Source: Ifrita kowaldi
Taxonomy: Eukaryota; Chordata; Aves; Passeriformes; Cinclosomatidae
Direction of reading: 5' to 3'
Length of the DNA stretch: 64,000 nt
Assembly (NCBI GenBank): GCA_013398055.1
Contig: VZRS01001718.1
Location: 105,232-169,231 of the forward strand
A program made the position numbers and the translations under genes. Shown here piece by piece: positions 26,523 through 40,100 of this stretch; position 1 is the first letter of the stretch, and each line of letters opens with the position of its first letter. The notes under the pieces were generated by a model. That model searched no databases, was not told the origin of the DNA, and saw only the letters and a list, made by a program, of their open reading frames with translations.

Positions 26523-29500
26523 CCTTTCTTTGGAAAGCACCTACTCTTGGTTTTTGAGCAGCTGAGCTGTGGGTCTGAAATGTTCCTGTATGAATTGAGT
26601 GGCCTTTTTGGTGCAAAAGAGAAGTTTTGGACAGACAGTGAAAGACTAACAGCAAAGAAGAGGAGGCAGCTTGTATCCTGTTAATAACTGAAGAGTTGTG
26701 TTAGTTGAAATTTAGATTAACCTCCCTGACAGATCAATATCTCAAGTTAAAAGCATCATCATGCATCACGTAGACATATATAGATTTGGGTTTAAATTCA
26801 ACCATAAAAGGATAACTGAAATCAGGTCTGCAATGATGGCAAACCCCGTCTCCGGAAAAGATATAACTGAAATATACCTGGAACTCAGGTTTCAATTTAA
26901 AATTTGGCATTTCTTAAGACATTCTTAAGACTTTTCTCAAGTTCTTGTTTTAAAATCTTTCATCTGCTTCCTTTGTAATTGCACAAAATGACCAACTCGA
27001 CAGGTGTTCTATAGTTGCTAAGGGACATTATGAAACTAGTTCAAATTAAGGTATTAAAAGGACACATAAGTGCACAGGTACATGCACTAGAAGGCTGTAG
27101 AATTCAAAAATAATGAAGGAAATTAAGCAAAAGGATATGCTTACTGAGTGTTTAAACAGTCAGTTGACTTTAGTGGAAGTTTTGGCAAAAGCTAAAGGCA
27201 GGCTGGCCCCTTCCTAAACGACTGAATGAAATAGTTGATGATTGTGGCAGTATCTGCTGTGTTTCTTTTAGCTTCTGCATTAAATGCATTGTGTTTAGGG
27301 CTTAGAAATAGACCCTACCTAACAACACGTGTATTAAAAGGTCCATTAAGACTCATAGAGCTTTTTAACCTGCTCTGAGTTGCAATCTTAATAACTGCTT
27401 ATTTTCCTTCACCACAATTTTATGAAATTTGCAGTTAGCGTGTTGTCATTATGAAAGTCAAGAAATATGGTACCTTGAAGGGCTTTTACATTAATGCTTC
27501 AGAAACACTTGAATCTGGAGCTCAAAGCAAACTTCAAGGCTTTCAAAACCACTTAGGTGGGAATGTATAATACAATAAAAGGCAATATCTGCAGGACTCT
27601 TTGCCAACTGAAACCACTAAGCACCACACAGATATATTAGGACATGATTTTACCAGGTGCTGACGTGTCTTGTGAGTCATTGTGTACTCTCAGCTCTTTG
27701 AAATCAACAGAATCAAGTCAAAAGACACCCAGGACTTACTGAGATCAGGTTTCTTACAGATCAGTAAAACAGTGTTTGCTGCTATATTCTTTGAATAGAA
27801 GAACAAACGCCAAAGCACCCATTTGCAGACATCAAAATTACTAAAATTACCAGGGAACCGGCATTTCTCATCTCATAATGAATGCAAAGCAAGCAGCTGA
27901 GCTGGCAGATAACATGAAGCATGTTAATTTGGAATTACAGAAGCATTTGATAGCAAGGCAATGGCTAAAGTTCTATCAGCATTTCTATTGTAAGCCACCA
28001 TAAAAACCTACTGAAACCAGATATTTGGTGCGTGCTTTCTGAGCCTCAGACTCATTCTAATGTTTGCATTTGATTAAGTAGTTTCCACCAAAAATAAATC
28101 AAATCAGTTATAATAACTGGCATTCTAGATAACAATTCAACTGAAGTTTAGGCTAATTAAATTTATTTGTACTTCTATTACCTAGCAAACGTTGGTCTTT
28201 AACGTTAATTGCAATGCTTATTATTCCATAGCTGTAAGAAAGAGCTTTCCTATTTTAAAAATAACCTGCAGGGGTAGAGCAACTGCTCATTCTTTATGAC
28301 TTTGTGCTAAGTGTTCCTGATATAGATACGTGTGACTGACGACTTCATCTTAGTGTTAAAATACGCATTAGAATTGAAATATAAGAACAGACAAGTCCAT
28401 TATGTCTTGTGTGTGGGAATGGCGTCTTCTGCCTGTTGTACTCTGTGCTTTTTGGTGTCTGTGATGCTATGTCAATATTATTTACTGCCTAGCATGAATT
28501 TCCAGGATTCCTCAGGCGAGCAGTATTCTTTCTTGCATATGAACTCCAGTAGGCTGGGCACTTTCCAAATAGGAAAGGCAGCTCAGCTTTTGTTTCAGTG
28601 GTGTCACAAGCTAAAAAGACATAACTGATGCAGCAACTTAGTGTTTAATGAAATCCAGCCAGGCCCCTCGAGCATTAAGCAAAGCCAGACACTCCTAGAA
28701 ACACAACTGTTATGGCACTGCCTGCAATTTGGCACAGATCAAAGGGAAGGAAGTACAGAAGAAAGAACCATAGTCAATTAAAGTAACCAGAACTTTAAGG
28801 TAATTACCCAGTCTGTAATACAGCCCAAAGCAGGATGGAGGCTGCTATTCTTGTGACAAGTGTCATCCAATATTTTACAGCCTGAAGTGGTCAGGACTCA
28901 GAGCCTCAGTGCTGGGATTCACCTGCAGAACAGCACCCCAGCAGGGCACAAGTGACTCAGGGTGAAGAGTGTCATCCTCTGAATCATGATGCCACTTCCT
29001 GTGGCACTTCTTTGTTTTATTTCCAGGATTCCCCTGGCTGTCTGATACTAGGTAGACTGTAAGATCTTTGGAAAACTGAAGACATCTAAGGACTTCCACC
29101 ACAATACAGTCAATGTTGCTGTCTTTGCCTCCACTTTCATTTAATTTTCTCTAGTCCTTATAAAGGTAAGAATGGTACGTCTGATTTTAAAATGTGCCCT
29201 TGTTTTTTTAAGTGTTGTCCAGACTTCTGGTTCTGTAGTCATTTAAAAATTAGTCAGAGTTTCCATTCCAAACTCCTCTTTCGGGGATTTATCATTGCAA
29301 TAAAAACATATTCTCATGGCGCATATATACTCACACGAATTCTCTGGTGAAGGAAACTGAGTTTGAGTGTCAAAAATTGCTGTATTTTAGAGCAAGATAT
29401 AAGGAAAAGGACAAAGAACTTGATTATGAAATGAATGCAAAATACTTGGGTTTAAGCATCTGAGTAATTCTGTTGAGTTCCAGAGCTTTGTTTACATTGT

Positions 29501-30695
29501 TAATAAGGCAGCACAGGGATCAGAGTAATTAATAGTTGTCAAAAACAATTAATAAACAAATTAAATAAGTAGACACCGTAAATATGCCTTGCATTCATTC
29601 AAGGAAAAGCCACATTTGCCTAGGAGAAAGGACGTAGAAGAAAGCACATGGAAGAAAGGACAAAGATCACAATCTTAATACAGAAAACAGGGACATCTCA
29701 AACATGTAATGAATTTCAGGTCTGCTTTTTACCTCTGCTCTTGTTCAATTCAACTGTAAGAAACTCAAGCTGTTAAAAGAGGTTTGTCTCCTACCTTCTG
29801 AAGGTTTGATAATGCAGAGAGTCTTATGCATCTTCCTTCTACCTGCTGATAATATCTGTCTTACATAGATACAATAGGAAAAATTAGCATATAGTACAGT
29901 TATTGAAGGAAGATTACTGTGTGATGGAGAGAAACTGAATGATGTTTCTATAGATAACTGATTCTTCTTCTGAGGCTAGAACTCTGGTCCAGCATTCAGC
30001 AGTAGAAACTGTTCCTTCTCTCTTCTTTCATCTTGTACCACACATGCCTGCTGAAGGGATTAAAGACACAATTTTAAGAGTTGCTTTGAAGGATGAGGGA
30101 AGAATCTGGGTAAAGTCACATCTTTTTCACACATTCTGCACCAAGTCCCAGGAGTAGATGTACTCCCAAAACAACACAGTGGTGCACTCATTTTCCTGAA
30201 ACAAGTAAAGCAGGTGAGGATAATCTGATGAATGAAAACAAAAAAAAAAGCCAACATCCAAAAAACCAAACCACACCAACCCAACCCTCCTAACAATTTT
30301 CCCCATGGAGCTACTAAGCTGTTTCTTTAACGTTCAAATATATTAAAATGGTGCTTTGGCCTGAAAACTTTGTCAAGTGTCATGCTGCTTCAGACAAGAA
30401 AATATTTTACAGTAAAGTATTTTGAAACTCAAGTCACTTTTGACCCTTAGTTTATAGTTAAAAACAACTGGAACTCACATGCCTTTGGGCACTTCCATCA
30501 AAAAGCTTTTACTGAGAAAGGGTGAACACACTCAGACCCAGCAAAGCACTGCTGATGCAGAAAATTTTGTCATATTTAGTCAGCGTGTTACAATGAAGAA
30601 AAGCCATCTGGGAAGGGCTCTCTCTTAACAGTTCAACCAAATTTTGTGGAAGGACTCTGTCTTAACTGTTCAGGTGCATGTGTTCACCTCTACTG
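26523..30695. other. Intergenic DNA, nothing recognised
   Basis: About 4 kb of AT-rich DNA with no recognisable gene, RNA or young repeat. The short open frames have no known domain. Confidence 0.5.
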
Positions 30696-30699
30696 GCAC

Positions 30700-31186
30700 T
30701 GTTGCCTTTTCCTGGTCTTAAAATTAAGAGCCAGACACAGTTAAGGGAAAAAGGGGTTTATACCTCGGTATTTATTTAAGGATCCTTAAAGGTGCATGAC
30801 TTCGCCAAGGTGGAATGTGCCGAAATGCACACACACAATAGATCACGTATACAATCTATAGACCTTGCAAATTGGTATATCTGTCAAAGATTCCCCAGTG
30901 AGAGACTTAAATGAATAGCAAGATATCCCTCCATCCTGAGGAATTCCCTCCTGGATGGGCTTAGTTTACAGGATGTGTCTTAGAGAGGACCTTGGTTTCT
31001 CAGGCGAGAGTAGGGCTTTCCGGCCTCCAGCTGTGAGGCCTCCAAGATATTTGGTCTCCTGTGGGAACCCAAAGTGCAGAGAATATTTCTCTGCCTGTTT
31101 TGAAGGGTTCTACCCCCCTGGACCACACTGTTTTTGACCTTCGTCCATGGAGAAAATTACCTACACTCTGGGAAGAATTAGAATCA
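30700..31186 (-). mobile_element. Solo LTR, minus strand
   Basis: Read on the minus strand, the block starts TGATTC, has the signal AATAAA at 30,776-30,771 and ends GGAAAAGGCAACA, which is the TG...CA layout of a retroviral LTR. The four bases GCAC occur directly outside both ends (30,696-30,699 and 31,187-31,190). This fits a target-site duplication, although four bases is weak evidence given that the ends were chosen by eye. No internal retroviral sequence is attached, as expected after recombination to a solo LTR. Confidence 0.65.
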
Positions 31187-31225
31187 GCACTGGTGTAAAC
31201 TAGATGATAGAATATTATGTGGGAT

Positions 31226-31665
31226 TGTCACAGGGTGAAAAATTTAGAGGTTTTGGGTTTGTTAATATAGTAAATAGATAAAAAGCTAAAAACTTCAAAA
31301 TGGAGGATTGTTGTTGTTCTCCAGGCCTTCTTCTTCTTGTATCACACCATATTCTGCAGTAGAAGTAGCTTAGGGTGATTGGATAAAGAATTCCGCAGTT
31401 CCTGTGTACGTGACAGGGTGATTTATTGAACACTGGTGGAAAAGTAAAAATATCTTTGTTTTAAGTTTTCATTGGGTGATTTACCTTTAAAAGGGCTGTG
31501 TAATCTTGATAATTGGGCTTTCTCATGTGTTCTCTACTGTGTGCTATGTCTAGCACTCTATTCCTCTGATAAGACTTAATAAACAACTACCTGAAAGCAG
31601 AGAACACTGAAGGTTTCATCTCATCTTTTGGATTTCTGGCAAAGACTCTATAAATTTCCCCCACA
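31226..31665 (+). mobile_element. Solo LTR, plus strand
   Basis: About 440 bp running from TGTCACAGGG to CCCCCACA, with a polyadenylation signal AATAAA at 31,578-31,583 and the final ACTCTATAAATTTCCCCCACA block, cut here to its key words, that I associate with passerine endogenous-retrovirus LTRs. The flanks GGGAT and GGGGA are similar but do not make an exact duplication. It lies 40 bp from the minus-strand LTR, so two LTRs of different families sit head to head here. Confidence 0.65.
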
Positions 31666-32079
31666 GGGGAGATACAATTAAGTCACAGAACAGTGATAGT
31701 CTCCTGGCTTAACAGAATATTAGGACTATGCTAAATTATTGGGCTTAAGGAATTACAAGTACGCATGCTAAAAGCACTGCAGATACATAAAAGTTATATA
31801 AAAGCGTATATAAAAGGTATATAAAAGAAAAGGCAAAAAATCATCATGGCATCAGCACCACTATATGCAAAACATCAGAAAAAGGTTCTTTGTGAAAAAG
31901 GAAAATTAATTAGGTCTGAAAATTGTAATATATTATTATTATTAAATTAGTCCTAGGGGTAGATATCCACATGAAGAAAAGGTCATAGGAAAGGGACAAT
32001 TTGCCACAAATGCCTACTTGGTAACTAAGCAAAACACTAAATGTCTGGGTCTGCTTGTGTTGGGCAGCAAGCCAGTGAC
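31666..32079. other. Short gap between repeats, nothing recognised
   Basis: AT-rich sequence with a few TATATAAAAG-type words near 31.80 kb. No gene is seen. Confidence 0.5.
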
Positions 32080-32202
32080 AAATGACCCTAGAGGTGTTAA
32101 AGAGGTGTCTGGATCTGGGTTTAGGGGTTACAGTGGCAGTGCTGGGTTCACAGTTGGACTGGATGATCTTCAAGGTCTCTTCCAACCTAGACTTTCTAAG
32201 AA
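32080..32202 (+). mobile_element. CR1 LINE 3' fragment, plus strand
   Basis: About 120 bp with the CR1 words GTTGGACTGGATGATCTTCA and GGTCTCTTCCAACCTA near the end. The usual terminal ATTCTATGATTCT repeats are missing, so the copy is old or trimmed at its 3' end. Confidence 0.85.
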
Positions 32203-35200
32203 ATCCAAAATCAAGGAGTAGGTTTGCTAAGCCTCAACTCAGAAGCCTAGTGCAAGACTCAGAATAAAGGAGTGTCTATAATACTTAGTCTTCTTTATGG
32301 CTGAAGCTGTTATTTAAAGCTTCTTCATAATTTGATTTGGGGGCTGGCTGGGTTATCTTCCTATTGATTTTAAAGTATCTGTCAGTTTTCCTACAATTCT
32401 GCTCCACTGTTAAGTACAAAGGCTCAATTTCTGCTTACAGCCTACATATTATTTGCTTTTCTCCTTGCCATGCCTTGGAGCTTATACTTGCCTTGGGTTT
32501 AGGTTCTCGAAAAGTGGCAGGTACATATGAATGGATGACTGATCCATTAAGTGCTTTAACGCAGTATTGGGACCTACAGTCCGTGCACATCATTGATCCT
32601 TTCAGGTTATTGGATTCAATGAGTGGTTTTATGCACTGTGACACTTTGTGTTCAGTCTGGGCATGACTAAATGGGGCATGGCAGGCATGCAACATTGCAG
32701 AATGAAGGATACTTGGGAAACCCCGGGTTTGGTACTTCCTTTTTTCAAAGTGCTGATTTTGTAACTAGATCTAACTTCATATGAATCAGGACCCAAGGGA
32801 AGAAAGAGTCCATGAAAAGGCAACTGAAGATTGTAGCAGGGCACAAAACTACCAGGCTGAATTTGGATTGGCCAGATAGGCAAATATCTGGAAATTCTCC
32901 ACTGTGGAGGACTTGATTTTCCACCTAAAAAAGTGAGAGTTTCAAGTGTATGTTGCTAATTTATTTTTTTTAAGAAAGTCTACTCTGTTCACATGCAACC
33001 ACATCTTCATCACCAGTGGGACATTGATGCTGACTGCTTGTGGTAGGTACACATAAGCCAGCTCTCTGAGCAATCATTTGTACACTCAGCTACCAGCCAC
33101 ACACACCTTACTGCCAGTGGAGAGAACTGATGGAAAACAGGGTGGAGAGGGTTCCTGAAGTGGGGCAAAGGAGGGAGCCTTTCCCATTCCCAAGAGAGCA
33201 GCTCCAGCATCCCTGTAACCTCTTCTGCTATGCTGGCTCCAGTGGAGCTACACCAGCATCAGCCTGTGGTGCTGGCAAGCAGCCACAGCTTCCCTGAGCT
33301 CTGATAGGGAGAGGCAGAAACATCTCTGGAAAAACAATTTTGCAAGACAAAAGTTATATATTTCTTTTTACAGTAAGAACTCCTCCTTTTTGTCCTGCCA
33401 CATACACGTGCGCACACTCCTCAAGCACATTTCAACACCCTGCTGGATGCGCCAAAGATCTTAAAACTTCTCAGGATGAAGTAACAAGAACATTTTATGC
33501 TGAAATGGGTCAGGGCTCCCAGGCTGCAGGTAGAACAACTGCCAGCCCTGATGATTAAAGCAATATAAGCTACAGCCTACCACAGGCTGGAGAAAAATTT
33601 CCTCCTTTCCTCCCTACCCACGCGTGAGTTGCAAGTTGCTGGTCCAGATTATCCCAATAAAAGTGCAGTCACTGACAACAGGGTGAGAGGAGTCCTCAGC
33701 AGGTTTCTTGTCTGGTCTTCCTGAATTAATCCGAATTTTAAATGTGCAGAATAAATGGCGAGTGTCTGCCACAGCTATTACAGGAAAAAAAAAAGAATAA
33801 TGTCACATAATAGCTCATGTCTCTCTCAAGAAGCTTTGATGTCAGGAAACAAAATATGCAAGTACAACTATTTTTCTAACTTATTCATCTTTGGGGGTTG
33901 CCAGAGGAAGGTCTTTTTTGCCTCCCAGACCACCACAAAGTTGAGAATGAGGAACAAGTGATTGTCCACATGACTCTTCTGCGAAAGTTCTGGATTTTCC
34001 GAAGGGCCATTTACAGTTACAAGTTTATTCATTTTTCCAGTCAGTGAGCATTACAAAAATAAAGGACAGAAAAACAGAGGTTATGCTAATAAGTCCCAAG
34101 TGACTTCAAGAGCATGCAGTTTCAGTCTATGATACAGATGATAGCAGAGTTTCTCAGGAAGCTAAGGGAAGACACAGCCCAGATTTGTGAAATTGCTTAG
34201 AAGCTAATAATTTGTGAAGTTTGTATCTATAAGGTCATATCAACAATTGATTTTTAGGTGATTCTTTGAATTATTGGTAGCATTTGTCACATTCTCTGAC
34301 AGATACCAACTGTAATAGTTGTAGTGAGGTAGACAGGAATTTTCCATCAGAGCTGAAAAGGCCTGATGGTCAGCAAATACATCTATGACCTAAAAAAAAA
34401 TCTTTCAGTTGAAGAAACAGTACCAAATTTCTAGTCTTCTGATATTCAGAAATATTCTGTATATTCAGAAATATTCAGTTGAGATCTGACATTTAGACTG
34501 TTTTATTTTAATCAGATTTTCTGTTTTACCAGAAAAAAATCAAGTCAAATTAGAAAAATTCTGTGAACTTGACTAAATATTGAAAATGTTGGCCCATTTT
34601 ACTGCCCTCCAGCATGATTCACTGCATAATCCAATATGTTGCTTTGCTCCAGCAGAGGTGAAGTAAACTATACCTTGCTTCCTCATGGGGATGTTGGTAA
34701 TGGATAATCTGTTAATCTGCATTAAATGTAACAACTCTTTGTGATTTCTCCTTTTTGGAAACATCTGAAACTTCTGAAGAAAACAGCAGAGACTGCTAAA
34801 CCATGCCAAAACAAAAGCTGTCATGGACAAAATGTTGTATTGTTGGGCAAAAGCACAGAATTGTCTTCGGAGACACCTTTCTGCATAAGTCTCAGTATCT
34901 TTTTCGTATTATTTGTCATGTGATTTCATCCTGAATTTTTTCTGCTTTCCAAAGTTAGTGAAAAACAGTCACTTGGAATGGAAGGACCTTTGATATGTCC
35001 ATTCTTATGTTTTTCTACCTACACCTGTTCCCATTGTGAATTTACATCATTCTATTGAAATGAACCTGGTGAAGAGGTGAACTGGGCTCTTCATATTTAA
35101 ACATTCCTTTTTCCATGCTATATTCACAAAGAATTTAATACAAAACTCAGGGAAGTTAATGGGAATTTTTCATTCATTTGTATTCAAAGACATGCTGGAG

Positions 35201-35420
35201 AATCCCATTCCAGTTCTGTAGCTTCCCTTTATTTTTTCTCTCTACCCTATTTCGTCTTTCCACAAAAAAATTGGGATATTCTCTGTTGCTCCCACGTCTT
35301 TTCCATTGGCAGCATGCGTCCTTCCCAGCCCTTGCCACATGCCTATCAGGTATATCAAGGTATTCTGAAACAGCTACCTGGCTTTCTTATTCTCATTCAT
35401 GGTGGAATTTGTTTCTCCCA
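32203..35420. other. Intergenic DNA, nothing recognised
   Basis: About 3 kb without a recognised gene or repeat. A short tandem of a palindromic word (about 34,440-34,478, TATTCAGAAATATTC twice) is present. Confidence 0.5.
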
Positions 35421-35530
35421 CATACAAGACAAAGTCAAATGCTTTGTGGAAATCTAATAGACTCAACTCTCCACTCTGGAGTTTTGAGATACAGCCAAAG
35501 GAAAAATACAGGCACAACCTCTGGACCTGA
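35421..35530 (-). mobile_element. Ancient CR1/L3-like reverse-transcriptase remnant, minus strand
   Basis: The minus strand encodes a short LLDFHKAFDFV segment, which resembles the conserved YLDF.KAFD motif of LINE reverse transcriptases of the CR1/L3 type. The DNA words around it (TCAAATGCTTTGTGGAAATC on the plus strand) match old amniote CR1/L3 fragments as I remember them. Stops and loss of homology on both sides show that it is a decayed scrap. Confidence 0.55.
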
Positions 35531-36412
35531 ACTGTTCTTGGGAACAACTGCATAAGCAATACTGTGGCACTGTGCCTAAGCTCCTTAGCTTTGCTGGATG
35601 TAGACTGACTCACAGGATCATCTTAGCTCTCTCTGTAACCACTGCACTGGTTCATCTGCAAGCCAAATTGTCTTCCCCTGCATAATGGGGGGATGACTCT
35701 TCCCTTTATTAAGCAAATTGGCTGTCTCATCTAAAAGGTTACTTAGGCAAGATGTGGAGGTTTTAACCTCAGATAGATATTTGCAAATATCTTAACTCCA
35801 TTTTTTTTTTCAAGAAAGACACAATGGATCATCATGTGAGAACAAACAAGGTCACTAGGAAAGAAAGGCAACATCTCAGCCACCTCTCTGAACGAAAGAC
35901 AGAGGTAAGACTAAAGGCTCTAACTTAAATAAGCGTGGAGTTTGTCAAGAACAATATATGCTGCAACAAATTAAATCAGTGGGCCTTGGGACTATTATCT
36001 AATGGAAGCAGACCAAGAAACATGCATTGCTGTGGGCTGAAAAACTTCCCTGGTAAGAAGTGTAGCACTTCAGGAAGAAAGCTGCTCTGCAACTGTAATA
36101 TATCATGAGATAAATCAGCTTTTAGGATAAAAGATGTAGAACTAGTTGGCATTTGGGCCTAAAATTGATAGTTATAAATACTTCAAATACAATTGTTTAT
36201 TTAAACAGGTAAACGTATTTAATATACTTTACTAAATATGCATTGCAGAAGATCCAGCAGGTTACAAAACAATGGTAACTAGACACTAGTACAGGGTAAT
36301 TGTATTTTCAGTCACTTGAAGTTGTAATATAGAGATGACACATCTTCCGATCACCACCAGCAGCTCTGAGCAGGAATGATTCCATGACATTCCCAGGCTC
36401 ATGTTACATATA
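35531..36412. other. Intergenic DNA, nothing recognised
   Basis: No gene or repeat is recognised. Confidence 0.5.
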
Positions 36413-37002
36413 TGTGCTGGTTTTCCTGGGGCAGAGATAATTTTCTTAACAGTGGCTCGGGTGGGGCTGTTTTGGATTTGTGCTGAACACAGGGTTGATA
36501 GTATATAAGGGTTTTTGTTATTGCTGAGCAGGGCTTGCACAGAGGCAAGGCCTTTTCTGCTTTTCATACCACCACACTGGCAGGGAAATTGGGGGTGTCT
36601 GGGAGGCTGGGAGGAGACACAGCCAGGACAGGTGACACAAACTGACCTAAGGGAAATTCCAGACCATATGACATCATGCTCAAGATACAGAGATGTGAGG
36701 AAGCAGGAAGAAGGGGACGTTTGAGTGATGGTGTTTGTCGTCCCAAGTCACCATTGTGCGTGATGCGGCCCTGCTCTCCTGGAGATGGCTGAATACCTGC
36801 CTGCCCCTGGGAAGCAGTGAATTGATTCCTTGTTTTGCTTCACTTTTGTACAAAGCTTTTGCTTTCCCTATTAAACTGTCTTTATCTTAACCCATGAGTT
36901 TTCTGGCTTTCACCCTTCTGATTCTCTCCCCACTCCTGCTGGCAGGAGAGTGAGTTAGGAACAGCCTGAGGCTTGGTTGCTGGCTGGGGTTAAACCACAA
37001 TA
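36413..37002 (+). mobile_element. Solo LTR of a common avian endogenous-retrovirus family, plus strand
   Basis: About 590 bp starting TGTGCTGGTTTTCCTGGGG and ending CTGGGGTTAAACCACAATA, where the family ends in ...CACAACA or similar. The two ends are imperfect inverted repeats. A TATA-like GTATATAAGG lies at 36,501-36,510 and an ATTAAA polyadenylation signal at 36,870-36,875. I recognise this as an abundant avian LTR, probably of the ERVL group; the exact family name is not verified. No internal region is attached. A second, partial copy begins only five bases downstream. Confidence 0.85.
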
Positions 37003-37007
37003 ATAGG

Positions 37008-37195
37008 TGTGCTGCTTTTGACTGATACAGAGGTAATTTTCTTTACAGTAGCCAGTATGAGGCTGTATTTTGGATTTGTGCTGGAAAAAAATGTTGATAA
37101 CACAGGGATGTTTTAGTTACTGCTAGGCAGTGCTTACACAGTGTCAAGGTGTTCTCTGCCTCTCACATCACCCCTACCACAACAGAAGGAAGCCA
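37008..37195 (+). mobile_element. Partial second LTR of the same family, plus strand
   Basis: The sequence starting TGTGCTGCTTTTGAC follows the first LTR word for word at about 70-75% similarity by eye: GGTAATTTTCTTTACAGTAG, TTTTGGATTTGTGCTG, the GTTGATAACACAGGGATG block and TGCTTACACAG. Only the first third of the LTR is present. The two copies have the same orientation and are five bases apart. Confidence 0.8.
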
Positions 37196-40100
37196 GCCTG
37201 TATCACCATAATGATCCCTTCTGTTTTAAAAGCTCTGAATGCTATACATAATCCCTGTAATTAATCTAGCTCCATAGGCTTCTGTTTACGAGTCAGTTAT
37301 TTTGGCTGTGTGTATCAGAAAAAATAAGTAGTTGCAGGCAGTCAGGCTTATTGAAAGTAGGGAATTACTATTTGGAGCTAAGTCTGTTTCTAAAAAGCCT
37401 GCTGTATAAGCCTATGTTCATTGGAAACACCGAAGTTGATCTTGATGACACATCCTATTTGCTGAAAGTTTACGGTAGATTGACTCATGCAGTTTTATGT
37501 TGTGCTCAGTTCAAAACACTTTTTTTTTTTTTTGGTTGAGTGGTAGCTGTTTCAGTGGTTACCTTTTGGTTTGATGGTTTGTTTTTATAGGGCAGAGAAA
37601 GTTTACCCAAATTACAAGCAGTTGCCAGTATTGCCTGAAGAAAAATGTCATCCTGACATTGATTTCTTTGGGGAATGAATCATGCAGCCATATAACTTTT
37701 AGCAGTGCTGTCTGTCTAGATTTGTGATCTTTTTCTTTCTTTTAGTACAAAGTTTGTCACTTGAAACAATGTGTGATGTCTCGTCTTAAGCATATTTATA
37801 GTTTTCCCTCTGTTTACCAACAGTTCTGTTCTGTGTGTCATTCGTGTCTGGCATATGCATCATCACTAGTTCCATTTCAGTATAGAAACCCATAATTTCA
37901 CTTTATATTTTGTCCATATGCATCATTTTTGTGGCTGTGTTTTATCCATGATGGGGCATTACACGGAGGCCTTCTTAATGATAGAAACCATAACGTGTCC
38001 CAAATATAGCACAGTATGGATAATTGCAGACAGGAGTTCAGGGGTATTTTTGGCTTTGACAATTAATGACTGCCTGCATGGAAGTTTTATTGAATTGCAT
38101 CACATAAAAAAAACTGCAAACAGAAAACCAATGGCACATTCCTTTGGAGATCTCCCTGGAGATCTCTCTCTTTATCCAAAGAAAATAAAAATGCCCAAAT
38201 CTTTAAATCAGCACAAACAGAAAACCTAAGTAATGAATACAGCTTGATGGATTTCCTCAGGCCAGATCCTGTTCGCTTGAAATCCTCCACTTAGGAGGAA
38301 AGGATTGAGGAATCCCAGGAGCAGCAAAATCAAAGCAGCAGATGTTTCTAGTCTGGATCTAATCTCATGTAATTAGAAAAACAGACAAACCATAACTTCT
38401 CATTTTCTCATCCCTGCTTTCTTTTTAAGATTGCTTAATTCCCTTCTTTTCTTGTTGTATCACGGTGGGTCCCTATTACTTACTATTTATTAAGTGCTTA
38501 TTGATGCGGATCTTCAGAGGTATAAAGCCATAATATTAGTCCTGATGTTTAGGGGCTCTTGTCAATAAATCTCATCTCTTGTCCTCTGCTTCCCTGAAAA
38601 AGGGCAGCTCAGAATTCAGTTTCTGACTCCACTGCCCACCCCACCGTGGAGCAGCACTCACTGGACATGTGCCTGTCTGTATGGCACAGCATGACAGCAG
38701 GTACAGTCACCACATCTGAGGAAGTTGTCACTAAGCATTCAGTTACTGACTCATTCCCCATCACAAATCCTTCTTAAAGAAAACCATGTGAATATCTTCC
38801 TAGTGCTAATTGGCAGTAATTCACTTTCAGATTGATTAAGATTTTTTTTTTTTTTTAAGTTGCCATTGAAAATAAGCCAGTTCCAGCTGGGGAACTGGCA
38901 TAGGCAGCATTGAGCAGGATGCAAGTCAAAATCTATTTCCAGTGCTCATCTGTACCCTTGTGAAATTGGCTTCCCACCTCTGTGAGCAGGCACTGTGCCA
39001 TCCTGCTGCATGGGTACAAGGATGGGCAGCCAAGCCAGCATGTGCACACACTGACTGTGGGCAGGGAGGGCACAAATCCAAGCCCAGGAATGTGGATGCA
39101 ACAGCATGGCTGGAGTGTAAGCACAGATTCAACAGTAAGTGGACTGTGTCAACAGCATGAAGCTAGAATCACCTCTGATATCAGCCAAACAGCCTCCTTC
39201 ACTGTGTGAAGTCATTTTCATTGCCAAGGGATCAAGACATAAACTGCACTAGAAAATAAAAGAGGCGAAGAAGGAGAAGAGCAGTCAGACCTTTATGATG
39301 GGTTGTACATTCATGCTCTGCCTGCTCTTTGCATAGTCTTTTTTCTTTTGATTAGGTTGTTAGTCTTTGGAAAGAGAACAACTGATCTGTGATGCAGCAC
39401 TGTGGATGCTTTGAATGGCAAACCTCTTCTGTGCTATAAAGCCAAGGAGCAGTTAAAATGAGAGGTAATCTCTTACCATAACCCAGCTGCTGACAAGTTC
39501 AGGTTTATTCTTAGCTGCTTCTGGTAAGAACTTAAGGATGTGCTTTTAATGGCCCAAGGGGTAAGACCTCTTTGCCACAGAACAGTACAAGAACCTGCCA
39601 GGATCTACTCTTTGCTCCCAGTTCATGCTGCTGACCAAATTGCAAGCACCTAGCAGATATTTCTTGTCCCTTAGCGTGAAAGTGACCCTGACACCCATGA
39701 GAATAAAGTTGGAATCTCCAAAACACTTGGAGAAATGACAGTGCTACGTTTTACCGATACTGTTGGACACAGTCTGACACTGTCTTTGGAACTGATTTAA
39801 TCTTACTTGTAAACTCATAAATTCTTTAGAATGCTGCCATTAAATTCCATACGTTAAACAAAACCATGCCCCAGTTTTTGGTGAGGAGAATTACTGTGCT
39901 GATTTATGAACCTTTCTTCTATATCTAATATTGCTGCAGTCAGAGAGCAGGTAGATTAAAAAGTAAAGCATCCAAGTAGGCATCACTTCCTATGTGGGGA
40001 TGAGACAAATAAAAACTTGAAGTCTAGGAGAATCCTGCCTCAGGGAAAAATGCAGAAAGCTCTATGGTTCTTAACAGTTTCCATCAATGATAAAGTCATT

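Noticed and set aside
36515..36724. Open frames inside the LTR at 36.4 kb and inside CR1 copies (for example 22.08-22.41 kb, 12.38-12.69 kb and 26.15-26.51 kb)
   Set aside because: They are accidental frames in noncoding parts of repeats.
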